Source of the DNA: an uncultured Actinomyces sp.
Lineage (GTDB): Bacteria > Actinomycetota > Actinomycetes > Actinomycetales > Actinomycetaceae
Direction of reading: 5' to 3'
NCBI GenBank assembly: GCA_916719935.1
Contig: CAKAPY010000092.1
Location: forward strand, 1 to 5,981
Length of the DNA stretch: 5,981 bases
The position numbers were made by a program, and so were the translations under genes. Positions 1 through 5,981 of the stretch are shown one piece after another. A model generated the notes under the pieces. The model was given only the letters and a program-made list of their open reading frames with translations. It did not search any database and was not told where the DNA came from. Positions within the stretch are counted from its first letter, which is position 1. Every line of letters begins with the position of its first letter.

Positions 1-35
1 CCTGAAGGCGGGGGCCACAACCTTATCTACGCGAG

Positions 36-1022
36 TTATCCAAGACGCGTCTGGAGCTCTCGGTACTGGGCGAGCTTTTGCTGAACATCAGCGATATAGC
101 TAATCAGCATGACTTCATCGACGCGGTGATTCCGCGCAAAGTTCGCGATCGTTTCAGCAACCTGATCGTAGGTACCGATGATGATCGAACGATCGCGTTG
201 TGCCCATCGCAGTGCGTCCTCTCGATCTTCGGCATTCATCTGCTCGGGGCGTTGGAATCGCACGGGGCGTCCCAGTCGTAAACACATACGGAAGCTCAAG
301 GCGGGAAGTGCTTGTTCTAGGGCTTCCGCTTCAGTTTCTGCGGCGCTCACCGCGAGCGCGGAAAGCGTCTGTCCTTCACCTTCACCCAGATTTTCGGGCA
401 GGTGTGCACGGTAGTGGTCCATGACCTCGGGCTGTTGCTGGCCGCTAAAGAACTGCGCGTAGGCGTAGTTCATGTTTCGAGTCCCCGCCCAGGCCGCGCT
501 CTGACCTGAAGAACCCAGCAACCACAGTTCGGGAAGCTCATCGGGGTGCGGGTAGACACCAACAGAGGTGTAGGGGTGTCCCTCGGGCAGGGTTCCTCGC
601 ATGAAAGCCAAAGTTTCATCGATCAGAGCATTGATCGACCCAGGATCAATCGTTGCCCCCTGGTTGAGTGCGCGGGCGGAGATCATGTCACCGCCAGGGG
701 CACGTCCCAATCCCATATCAACGCGTCCGGGGAACAAAGTTGCCAGGGTGAAGAACTTTTCTGCCATCTGCAAGCTGCCCTGGTGCATGGCCATCACACC
801 ACCAGAACCAATACGGATTCGCGAGGTCCGGTCCAGAAGGTGGGTCATCACCAGCTCAGGGGCAGAGGACATAAAGACCGGGGTGTTGTGGTGCTCTGCG
901 ATCCAGAAGCGATGGAAATCCATCTCTTCTAGCCCGCGAGCCAAGGACACCATGTCTTCAAGTGCCTGATGCGGAGTCGACCCATCAAAAAGCGGAACCT
1001 GTTCCAGTGCTGAGAGGCGCAT
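36..1022 (-). CDS. Luciferase-like (LLM class) flavin-dependent oxidoreductase, MsnO8/YhbW-type group 1
   Basis: This is a complete 328-residue cytoplasmic protein, a usual length for the bacterial luciferase-like TIM-barrel family. Members bind reduced FMN or F420 and oxidise small organic substrates with O2 or a cofactor; most group 1 members, including E. coli YhbW, have no proven substrate. Visible hallmarks are the N-terminal strand MRLSALEQVPLFDGSTP (1-17), FWIAEHHN (39-46), RIRIGSGGVMAMH (68-80), EKFFTLATLFPGRVDMGLGRAPG (88-110, key residues E88, F97-P98-G99-R100 and G104-G106-R107) and the flavin-phosphate-type loop WLLGSSGQSA (167-176). The ATG at 1020-1022 is chosen because the family barrel begins within its first residues and a GGAAGGG Shine-Dalgarno lies five bases upstream. 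There is no signal peptide or membrane segment. It follows the large fusion gene on the same strand after 163 bases and probably has its own transcript. The family call is firm; substrate and FMN versus F420 preference are unknown. Confidence 0.95.
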   Translation of the reverse strand: MRLSALEQVPLFDGSTPHQALEDMVSLARGLEEMDFHRFWIAEHHNTPVFMSSAPELVMTHLLDRTSRIRIGSGGVMAMHQGSLQMAEKFFTLATLFPGRVDMGLGRAPGGDMISARALNQGATIDPGSINALIDETLAFMRGTLPEGHPYTSVGVYPHPDELPELWLLGSSGQSAAWAGTRNMNYAYAQFFSGQQQPEVMDHYRAHLPENLGEGEGQTLSALAVSAAETEAEALEQALPALSFRMCLRLGRPVRFQRPEQMNAEDREDALRWAQRDRSIIIGTYDQVAETIANFARNHRVDEVMLISYIADVQQKLAQYRELQTRLG

Positions 1023-1027
1023 CGTTA

Positions 1028-1034
1028 CCCTTCC
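1028..1034 (-). promoter_or_regulatory. Shine-Dalgarno sequence of the flavin oxidoreductase gene
   Basis: On the minus strand GGAAGGG is followed by TAACG and the ATG at 1022, a five-base spacing that is good for 16S rRNA pairing. It fixes the start codon. The large gene upstream and the divergent gene show no such site. A possible -10 box (TATTGT on the minus strand, 1042-1047) lies so close that the site would sit at the very 5' end of the transcript, and no matching -35 is visible, so the promoter is left unassigned. Confidence 0.75.
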
Positions 1035-1047
1035 GTTTCACACAATA

Positions 1048-1088
1048 TCCGCTACTTAAACACGGTTATTCTTGAGAGTATTCCGCTA
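1048..1088 (-). repeat. Pair of short direct repeats upstream of the flavin oxidoreductase gene
   Basis: TAGCGGA occurs twice on the minus strand, at 1082-1088 and 1048-1054. The copies start 34 bases apart, about three helical turns, and are followed by TA-rich bases in both cases. The distal copy lies in the only non-coding gap between the two complete genes and the proximal copy abuts a possible -10 box. They could be binding sites of an activator or repressor, but seven-base repeats also arise by chance. Confidence 0.25.
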
Positions 1089-1185
1089 GGAAGGAGTGCG
1101 CCGGCCGAGCGATTGTCCGCATAAGCGTCAGTTCAGTACCAACTAGGAAAGCACACGCCACCCAGCCAGCACGCTCACACTCACC

Positions 1186-4100
1186 TCAGCGGAAAGCAGC
1201 GCCCCGCCTCGGCGGAATCGCGGGCATGCCCAAGCCGACCACGCGGTGTCCCTCGCCATCAGAGGAACCACCACCGGATCCGCACCCGCAACCACCGCAG
1301 GAGGAACCAGCGACGGCCTCGCCGCACAGGTCTTCGGTATCGAAATCGATTCCGACCAACTGCAGCACGCCATCGTCTTCACCATCGCGCTCGGCGGCAT
1401 TGTGCTGTTGCACAGCGGTTGCCAGCATCAGCTTGATTCGGTTGAGCTGATTGACTTCCGAGGCGCCCGGGTCGTAGTCGACAGCGACGATATTCGCCTG
1501 CGGGTAGCGGTTACGCAGCGCACGGAACATGCCCTTTCCAACGATATGGTTCGGCAGGCATGCAAATGGCTGCGCGCAGATGATGTTCGGGCATCCGTGT
1601 TCGATCATGTCGACCATCTCCGCCGTCAGGTACCAGCCTTCGCCAGCCTGGTTCCCGAGGCGTGCAATGTCTTCCGAGCGCGAGATCATCTCTTCGATGT
1701 CGCGATGGACTTCGAACTTCCCATTTGTCTCTTCGAAAGCCTTGTGAACTGGGACTTCATACTTCTTGAGCAGCCACAGAGCCATAGGTAAGATCTTGCG
1801 CTGTTTTCCGTCAATTCCCAGGTTCTCGTAGTCCCACTCTGCGGTCGCAACCGAATTGTGGAAGAACTGCATGAGTCCGGGAAGCTCAGCCTCACAGCCT
1901 TCAGCCTCGATGACGTCAACCGCGTGGTTATTCGCATCGGGGTGGAACTTCACAAGGATCTCTCCCACCAGCCCAACGCGGGGTTTACGCGGAATATCAC
2001 GCAATTCCAGGGCGTCAAACTCAGCAACGCAGCGCTTGATCAGCGTCGAATAGCGCAGGCGCCCCGTCAGGAGACCCGTCGGACCGACACGTCCCAAAGT
2101 CTCAGAGCGATCACTCACAACCCACTCGCGCACGATCTGATCCCAGCGGCGGTACAGTTCCATCGCACTTCCGGGCACGGCCTCGTAAGGACGCACGCGA
2201 AGAAGCATGGACTGGATCGCATCACCGATGACGAAGGCTTGAATCGCCTTGTGGATATGGCGAATTCCGATCTTAAAGCCGGGGTTGTCTTCCAAGCCTT
2301 GAACGGAAAGCGCAATGACCGGGACCTGCGGATATCCCGCATCGCGAAGGCCCTTACGCAGCAGTGCGGCGTAGTTCGTTGCACGGCACATTCCGCCGGT
2401 CTGCGTGATGCCGACGGCGGTCTTATCAGGATCCGCACGCCCCGACACAAACTCGTCAATGAGCTGACCGATGACGACGATCGCCGGGTAGCAAGAGTCG
2501 TTGTTGACGTACTTCAGGCCCGTTTCCATGGTCTGGCGACTCGTGTGCTCAAGGACTCGAACATTGAGGCCTGCGCGCCTAAACAGCGGCTCGAGGAAAC
2601 GGAAGTGGATGGGTGACATCTGCGGGGCAAGAATTTCGTATCCCGCATCGCGCATCTCTTCTGTAAAGACGGCTCGCGCTTCGATGTGTCCAGCCTTGAC
2701 CTGCTCAGATTCTTCGCGCGCAGCAACGGATGCGGGGTCCTCGTGCACCGCGGTGTCGATTGTTCCCGAGGCCATGGTTCCTCGCTCCGCAACCGCCGCT
2801 TCCAGGGAACGCAGGCGGATCTTCGCAGCACCTAGGTTCGATACCTCGTCAATCTTGAGGACCGTGTGCACATCGCCGCGTCCCTCAAGGATCTCTTGAA
2901 CCTGGTCGGCGGTGATTGCGTCAACGCCACAACCGAAGGAGTTGAGCTGAACCATCTCAAGATCAGGTTCATCGCCCACGCGGGCAGCGGCCTCGTAGAG
3001 GCGTGAATGATAGGACCACTGGTCGCGCACGCGAAGAGGGCGCTCCAGGCGCTGGTCGACGATTGAGTCCTCGGTCAGAACAGCCATTCCCAGTCCGACA
3101 ATGACCTCGGGAATACCGTGGTTGATTTCGGGATCGAGGTGGTAGGGGCGGCCCGCCAAGACAATTCCGCGCACTCCATGTTCGCGCATCCACTCGAGTG
3201 CTTCGCGGCCCTTTTCCTTGATTTCAGCCTTGACCGCGGCGTCTTCTTCCCAAGCCTTATCCAGTGCACGGGTCATTTCTTCAACGCTAATGTCGTAGCC
3301 AAACTCCGCGAAGGTCCGCACGAGGTGGGCGGGTAGGTAATCACGGTTGCCGAAGTTGATGAAGGGGCTGATGAACTTCACGCCCGGCTCATTCAGGCGT
3401 TCCATATTGTTACGGATGACTTCGGGGTAGGTTGCAACGACCGGGCAGTTGAAGTTGTTATCCGCGTCGGTGAGCTTTTGCTCGAAATCAACGCAGGGGT
3501 ACCAGATCGTTGTAATCCCTTTATCCAGCAGGGATTCAATGTGTCCGTGGACGAGCTTGGCCGGGTAGCACACATTTTCGGAAGGGATTGATTCCATTCC
3601 CTGCTCGAATAGCTCGTGGTTGCTTCGCCCGGAGATCATCACGCGGAAACCGAGTTCGGTGAGCATCGTGAACCAGAAGGGGTAGTTCTCGTACATACCC
3701 AGAACACGGGGAATGCCGATGTCTCCACGGAACGCCTTGGCTTCGGTGAGGCGTCGGTATCCGAAGATCCTCTTGTACTTCCAGTCATAGAGGTTGGGAA
3801 GGTCCGACTTGCGTGGAACCTTTTCGAGGCTTGCCCCGCGCTCGCAGCGGTTCCCCGACACATGCCTTTCTCCGTTGGAGAAGGTCGAGATTGTCATCTG
3901 GCAGTGGTTTTGACACAGGCGGCAGGTCTTGCGCGTGGTCTCGACCTGGAAGTCCTCGAGGTCTTCCACGCGAGCGAGTGTCGACTCACCTTCACCACTG
4001 TCGTGCATGCGGGCCGTAAGCGCCGCGCCGTAAGCTCCCATGAGTCCGGCAATATCGGGGCGAACAACCTCGCGGCCTGTCAGTAGCTCGAATGCACGAA

Positions 4101-5796
4101 GCACCGAGTCATTGAGGAAAGTCCCTCCCTGGACGACAACGCGCTCGCCCAGATCCGAGGGATCCTTGAGTTTGATGACCTTGTACAGGGCATTACGCAC
4201 GACCGAGTAAGACAAGCCGGCGCTGATATCGCGCACGTCCGCGCCTTCTTTTTGCGCCTGCTTGACCGAGGAATTCATGAAGACCGTGCAGCGCGTTCCC
4301 AAATCCACGGGATTCGTTGATTCCATGGCCATTTTTGCGAAGTTTCGTACATCGGTTCCCATGGTCTGCGCGAAGGTTTGCAGGAAGGACCCGCATCCCG
4401 AGGAGCAGGCCTCGTTGACGGAAATTGAATCGACTGCGTGATCCTTGATCCGCAGGTATTTCATGTCCTGGCCGCCGATGTCGATGACCGAGGTGACGCC
4501 GGGCTGGATGAATTCCGCGGCGCGATAGTGCGCCATTGTTTCGATTTCGCCCTCGTCCATGGTCAGTGCTGCGGTGACCAGACCTTCACCGTATCCGGTT
4601 GCGCAGGAGCGGCCAATCACGGTGCCTTCGGGCAGTTCACTGCGGACCCTTCGGACAATTTCTACCGCTGCAGCAACGGGGTCACCTTCGTTGGAGGCAT
4701 AGTGGGTGAAGACAATACGGTCATCTTCGTCGATGAGAACAGCCTTGATAGTGGTTGAACCCGCATCAATTCCGAGCCAGCAGCGTCCGCGCGCCTGAGA
4801 GAGATCAGCCTTTGGAATGACTTCTTGTGCGTGACGCTGGACGAATTCTTCCTTCTCTTCTGGGGTCGCAAAGAGGGGACGCATTCGCGGAGATTCAGCC
4901 TCGACCTGAGCAGTGGCGAGGCGGTCGATGAGTTCACCCAGCGGGCTTCCCTGTTCTTCGCCTCGTTTCTTTGCTTCTTTCGAGGCCAAGAGCGCGGCCC
5001 CGATTGCGACGTACAGTTGCGCGTTTTCCGGGGTGATAAAGGAGTCTGCCTTGGGTAGCAGAGTCTTGTAGGCCTCGCGAAGTTGAGGGAGGAAGTGCAG
5101 CGGGCCGCCAAGGAACATGACGTTTCCGCGGATGGGGCGACCACAAGCCAGACCCGCAATGGTTTGGGTTGCGACCGCGCTGAAGATCGAGGCCGCAAGG
5201 TCCTCGTGCGCAGCGCCCTGGTTGATCAGCGGCTGGATATCCGATTTCGCGAAGACACCGCAGCGCGAGGCGATCGGGTAGAGCTGAGTGTGCGCTTCGG
5301 CCAGCGCGTTCAGTCCCGAGGCATCGGTGTGGAGCAGCGTGGCCATCTGGTCAATGAAGGCACCGGTTCCACCCGCACAGGTTCCGTTCATGCGCTGTTC
5401 AGGGGTGGGGTGAAGGTAGGTGAGTTTTGCGTCTTCTCCACCCAATTCGATGACGACGTCGACTTCTGGGTGGAGTCGCTGAGTGGATTCTGTTCCGGCG
5501 ATGACTTCCTGAACGAAGGGGATTCCCATTGCGCGGGCTGTCGTCAGGCCGCCAGAACCGGTGATCGCAGCTTGGACGACCAATCCCGGGTAAATATCCT
5601 CGATGTCTTCGAGGAGGTGTCCGAGTTCGGCGCGAACGTCTGCGTTGTGGCGGCGATAGTCGGAGAAGAGGATGCGATTGCCGTCCAAGACAACGGCTTT
5701 GACAGTCGTTGACCCCACATCAATACCAAGCTGGCACGGGTGATCGGGAGTGCTTTCGACGTGTAGACGCGAGCCTTCAATGATCTGCGTATCCAT
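1186..5796 (-). CDS. Giant fused acyl-CoA dehydratase activase-related protein (two BadF/HgdC ATPase domains, DUF2229, HgdB-like C-terminus)
   Basis: This complete 1536-residue protein is likely cytoplasmic, with no signal peptide or membrane segment. Order: ASKHA ATPase 1 (about 22-272; LGIDVGSTTVKAVVLD 23-38, GGED 119-122, cluster cysteines C140 and C179); a charged linker; ATPase 2 (about 339-595; LGIDAGSTTIKAVLID 341-356, ATGYG 399-403, DIGGQD 439-444, C464 and C503); a CxxCxxxC...C motif (C625, C628, C632, C651); DUF2229 (about 692-910; IGIPRVLGMYENYPFW, SENVCYPAKLVHGH); an HgdB-like part (about 1045-1190; NNDSCYPAIVVIGQ); a C-terminal HgdB-like part (about 1270-1462; QPFACLPNHIVGKG); and a Cys/Gly-rich tail (1491-1512). 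Known HgdC-type activases hydrolyse ATP to push low-potential electrons from a [4Fe-4S] cluster into a dehydratase or reductase. I infer that donor and acceptor modules are fused here. Substrate is unknown, and a name such as 2-hydroxyglutaryl-CoA dehydratase would be over-specific. The ATG at 5794-5796 is the first possible start, because an in-frame TAG lies four codons upstream (5806-5808). No Shine-Dalgarno is visible, so translation is probably leaderless. Confidence 0.96.
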   Translation of the reverse strand: MDTQIIEGSRLHVESTPDHPCQLGIDVGSTTVKAVVLDGNRILFSDYRRHNADVRAELGHLLEDIEDIYPGLVVQAAITGSGGLTTARAMGIPFVQEVIAGTESTQRLHPEVDVVIELGGEDAKLTYLHPTPEQRMNGTCAGGTGAFIDQMATLLHTDASGLNALAEAHTQLYPIASRCGVFAKSDIQPLINQGAAHEDLAASIFSAVATQTIAGLACGRPIRGNVMFLGGPLHFLPQLREAYKTLLPKADSFITPENAQLYVAIGAALLASKEAKKRGEEQGSPLGELIDRLATAQVEAESPRMRPLFATPEEKEEFVQRHAQEVIPKADLSQARGRCWLGIDAGSTTIKAVLIDEDDRIVFTHYASNEGDPVAAAVEIVRRVRSELPEGTVIGRSCATGYGEGLVTAALTMDEGEIETMAHYRAAEFIQPGVTSVIDIGGQDMKYLRIKDHAVDSISVNEACSSGCGSFLQTFAQTMGTDVRNFAKMAMESTNPVDLGTRCTVFMNSSVKQAQKEGADVRDISAGLSYSVVRNALYKVIKLKDPSDLGERVVVQGGTFLNDSVLRAFELLTGREVVRPDIAGLMGAYGAALTARMHDSGEGESTLARVEDLEDFQVETTRKTCRLCQNHCQMTISTFSNGERHVSGNRCERGASLEKVPRKSDLPNLYDWKYKRIFGYRRLTEAKAFRGDIGIPRVLGMYENYPFWFTMLTELGFRVMISGRSNHELFEQGMESIPSENVCYPAKLVHGHIESLLDKGITTIWYPCVDFEQKLTDADNNFNCPVVATYPEVIRNNMERLNEPGVKFISPFINFGNRDYLPAHLVRTFAEFGYDISVEEMTRALDKAWEEDAAVKAEIKEKGREALEWMREHGVRGIVLAGRPYHLDPEINHGIPEVIVGLGMAVLTEDSIVDQRLERPLRVRDQWSYHSRLYEAAARVGDEPDLEMVQLNSFGCGVDAITADQVQEILEGRGDVHTVLKIDEVSNLGAAKIRLRSLEAAVAERGTMASGTIDTAVHEDPASVAAREESEQVKAGHIEARAVFTEEMRDAGYEILAPQMSPIHFRFLEPLFRRAGLNVRVLEHTSRQTMETGLKYVNNDSCYPAIVVIGQLIDEFVSGRADPDKTAVGITQTGGMCRATNYAALLRKGLRDAGYPQVPVIALSVQGLEDNPGFKIGIRHIHKAIQAFVIGDAIQSMLLRVRPYEAVPGSAMELYRRWDQIVREWVVSDRSETLGRVGPTGLLTGRLRYSTLIKRCVAEFDALELRDIPRKPRVGLVGEILVKFHPDANNHAVDVIEAEGCEAELPGLMQFFHNSVATAEWDYENLGIDGKQRKILPMALWLLKKYEVPVHKAFEETNGKFEVHRDIEEMISRSEDIARLGNQAGEGWYLTAEMVDMIEHGCPNIICAQPFACLPNHIVGKGMFRALRNRYPQANIVAVDYDPGASEVNQLNRIKLMLATAVQQHNAAERDGEDDGVLQLVGIDFDTEDLCGEAVAGSSCGGCGCGSGGGSSDGEGHRVVGLGMPAIPPRRGAAFR

Positions 5797-5802
5797 GCTG
5801 CG

Positions 5803-5831
5803 AAACTATGACGCAGATTTCTAATTTCCAA
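5803..5831 (-). promoter_or_regulatory. Promoter of the giant activase gene, predicted leaderless
   Basis: On the minus strand a -35-like TTGGAA (5826-5831, four of six matches to TTGACA) is followed by a 17-base spacer and the -10-like TAGTTT (5803-5808), which fits the actinobacterial TANNNT pattern. Six bases later the ATG begins at 5796, so the expected transcription start falls on or next to the start codon. The bases between -10 and ATG (CGCAGC) contain no Shine-Dalgarno. The -35 lies inside the inverted repeat at 5820-5846, so a protein bound there should block this promoter. The match is by eye only. Confidence 0.6.
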
Positions 5832-5846
5832 ACTGTTGAAATTAGA
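5820..5846. promoter_or_regulatory. Inverted repeat, probable operator between divergent genes
   Basis: The arms TCTAATTTC (5820-5828) and GAAATTAGA (5838-5846) are exact reverse complements separated by nine bases. The spacer holds a smaller palindrome, AACTGTT (5831-5837), whose centre is shifted by one base. The element occupies about half of the 58-base divergent gap and overlaps the -35 box of the leftward gene and part of the -10 box of the rightward gene. A dimeric repressor of TetR, MarR or a similar type would fit. It does not read as the FNR consensus (TTGAT-N4-ATCAA) or a clear Rex site. It is unlikely to be a terminator because both flanking genes start here. Confidence 0.6.
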
Positions 5847-5848
5847 CT
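5843..5848 (+). promoter_or_regulatory. -10 box of the divergent gene, predicted leaderless
   Basis: TAGACT fits TANNNT and ends six bases before the ATG at 5855, the same geometry as the -10 box of the opposite gene. The intervening GAGCTC is a poor Shine-Dalgarno. No good -35 is seen at 16-18 bases upstream, where the sequence is the left arm of the inverted repeat, so this promoter may be weak or need an activator. Confidence 0.45.
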
Positions 5849-5854
5849 GAGCTC

Positions 5855-5981
5855 ATGGCGACGATGCATCAACCAACGGCGGGAAAACAGCGAAAAGCGC
5901 CTTCAGATTCCCTGACAAATGACCCCGAAGTTTCATCAGGTGTTGAAATTTCTGATTCAAATAACGCAACATCATCTGTAT
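5855..5981 (+). CDS. Divergent gene of unknown function, 5' end only (runs off the window)
   Basis: The frame is open from the ATG at 5855 to the window edge, giving 42 complete codons. The visible residues begin MATMHQPTAGKQRKAPSD and continue as a polar stretch rich in Ser, Asn, Asp and Thr. It looks like a disordered N-terminal extension: no signal peptide, membrane helix or known domain is visible. An in-frame TAG at 5843-5845 makes 5855 the most upstream ATG; a second in-frame ATG at 5864 is an alternative start. The codons are more A/T-rich than those of the neighbouring gene. Sharing a 58-base divergent promoter region with the giant activase gene makes a regulator of that gene a reasonable guess, but nothing in these residues shows it. 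The open frame is short enough to be chance; the promoter-like box supports it. Confidence 0.55.
   Translation, partial: MATMHQPTAGKQRKAPSDSLTNDPEVSSGVEISDSNNATSSV

Noticed and set aside
1..35. End of another gene or a terminator at the left edge
   Set aside because: Thirty-five bases show no stable hairpin with a T-run and are too short to assign to a reading frame.
546..932. A 128-codon plus-strand open frame opposite the flavin oxidoreductase gene
   Set aside because: It is also in register with the minus-strand codons and has no family features; the opposite strand has a clear luciferase-like protein with a Shine-Dalgarno.
1103..1142. Possible terminator hairpin from GCCGGC and the AGTT...AACT pair
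   Set aside because: The palindromes are four to six bases, not supported by a longer stem, and no T-run follows on the minus strand.
1261..1308. The Gly/Cys-rich coding stretch as a tandem DNA repeat or a frameshift artefact
   Set aside because: No regular repeat unit is present at the DNA level and the frame stays open to a normal TGA at 1186-1188, so it is treated as a genuine protein tail.
1858..2616. A 252-codon open frame on the plus strand, opposite the giant gene, with similar long ones at 1246-1791 and 5083-5712
   Set aside because: All three are exactly in register with the codons of the minus-strand gene, so their stops would need the sense codons TTA, CTA or TCA, which G/C-rich codon use avoids. 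They show no recognisable family motif, while the minus strand encodes continuous conserved domains.
5544..5831. A minus-strand open frame in another phase crossing the start of the giant gene
   Set aside because: Its translation resembles nothing known, and the overlapping frame carries the conserved ATPase motifs. Its upstream part lies in the divergent promoter region.
1..5981. Mobile elements, CRISPR arrays, tRNA or rRNA genes
   Set aside because: No transposase or integrase motif, terminal inverted repeat, regularly spaced repeat or tRNA-like cloverleaf was seen by eye on either strand.

Overview
The window looks like a chromosomal segment of an actinobacterium with an anaerobic or facultatively anaerobic lifestyle, possibly Actinomycetaceae-like. 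This rests on moderately high GC with G/C-rich codons, two genes that appear to start leaderlessly behind TANNNT-type -10 boxes, and a large oxygen-sensitive-type iron-sulfur ATPase. The genus is a guess.

Layout, left to right. Bases 1-35 lie downstream of the first gene and hold nothing I can identify. 36-1022 (minus strand) is a complete MsnO8/YhbW-type luciferase-like flavin-dependent oxidoreductase with a good Shine-Dalgarno sequence. 1023-1185 is a 163-base intergenic gap with no convincing terminator and one short direct repeat. 1186-5796 (minus strand) fills three quarters of the window. It is a 1536-residue fusion that joins two HgdC/BadF-type activase ATPase domains, a cysteine motif, a DUF2229 module and HgdB-like modules in one chain. 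5797-5854 is a 58-base divergent intergenic region with a 9+9 base inverted repeat and a -10 box facing each way. 5855 to the window end (plus strand) is the first 42 codons of a divergent, unidentified gene.

How the parts may work together. The large protein carries ATPase modules and thiol-rich reductase-like modules of the kind that, in the 2-hydroxyacyl-CoA dehydratase, benzoyl-CoA reductase and double-cubane-cluster protein families, are separate proteins. It may therefore be a self-contained ATP-driven low-potential electron-transfer machine. Its substrate is unknown, and no separate dehydratase alpha/beta genes, CoA-transferase or ferredoxin gene is visible. The inverted repeat between the divergent starts overlaps the -35 region of the large gene and the -10 region of the small one, so one DNA-binding protein could control both. 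Whether the truncated divergent gene encodes that protein cannot be decided here. The flavin oxidoreductase has its own ribosome binding site and no evident mechanistic link to the large gene.
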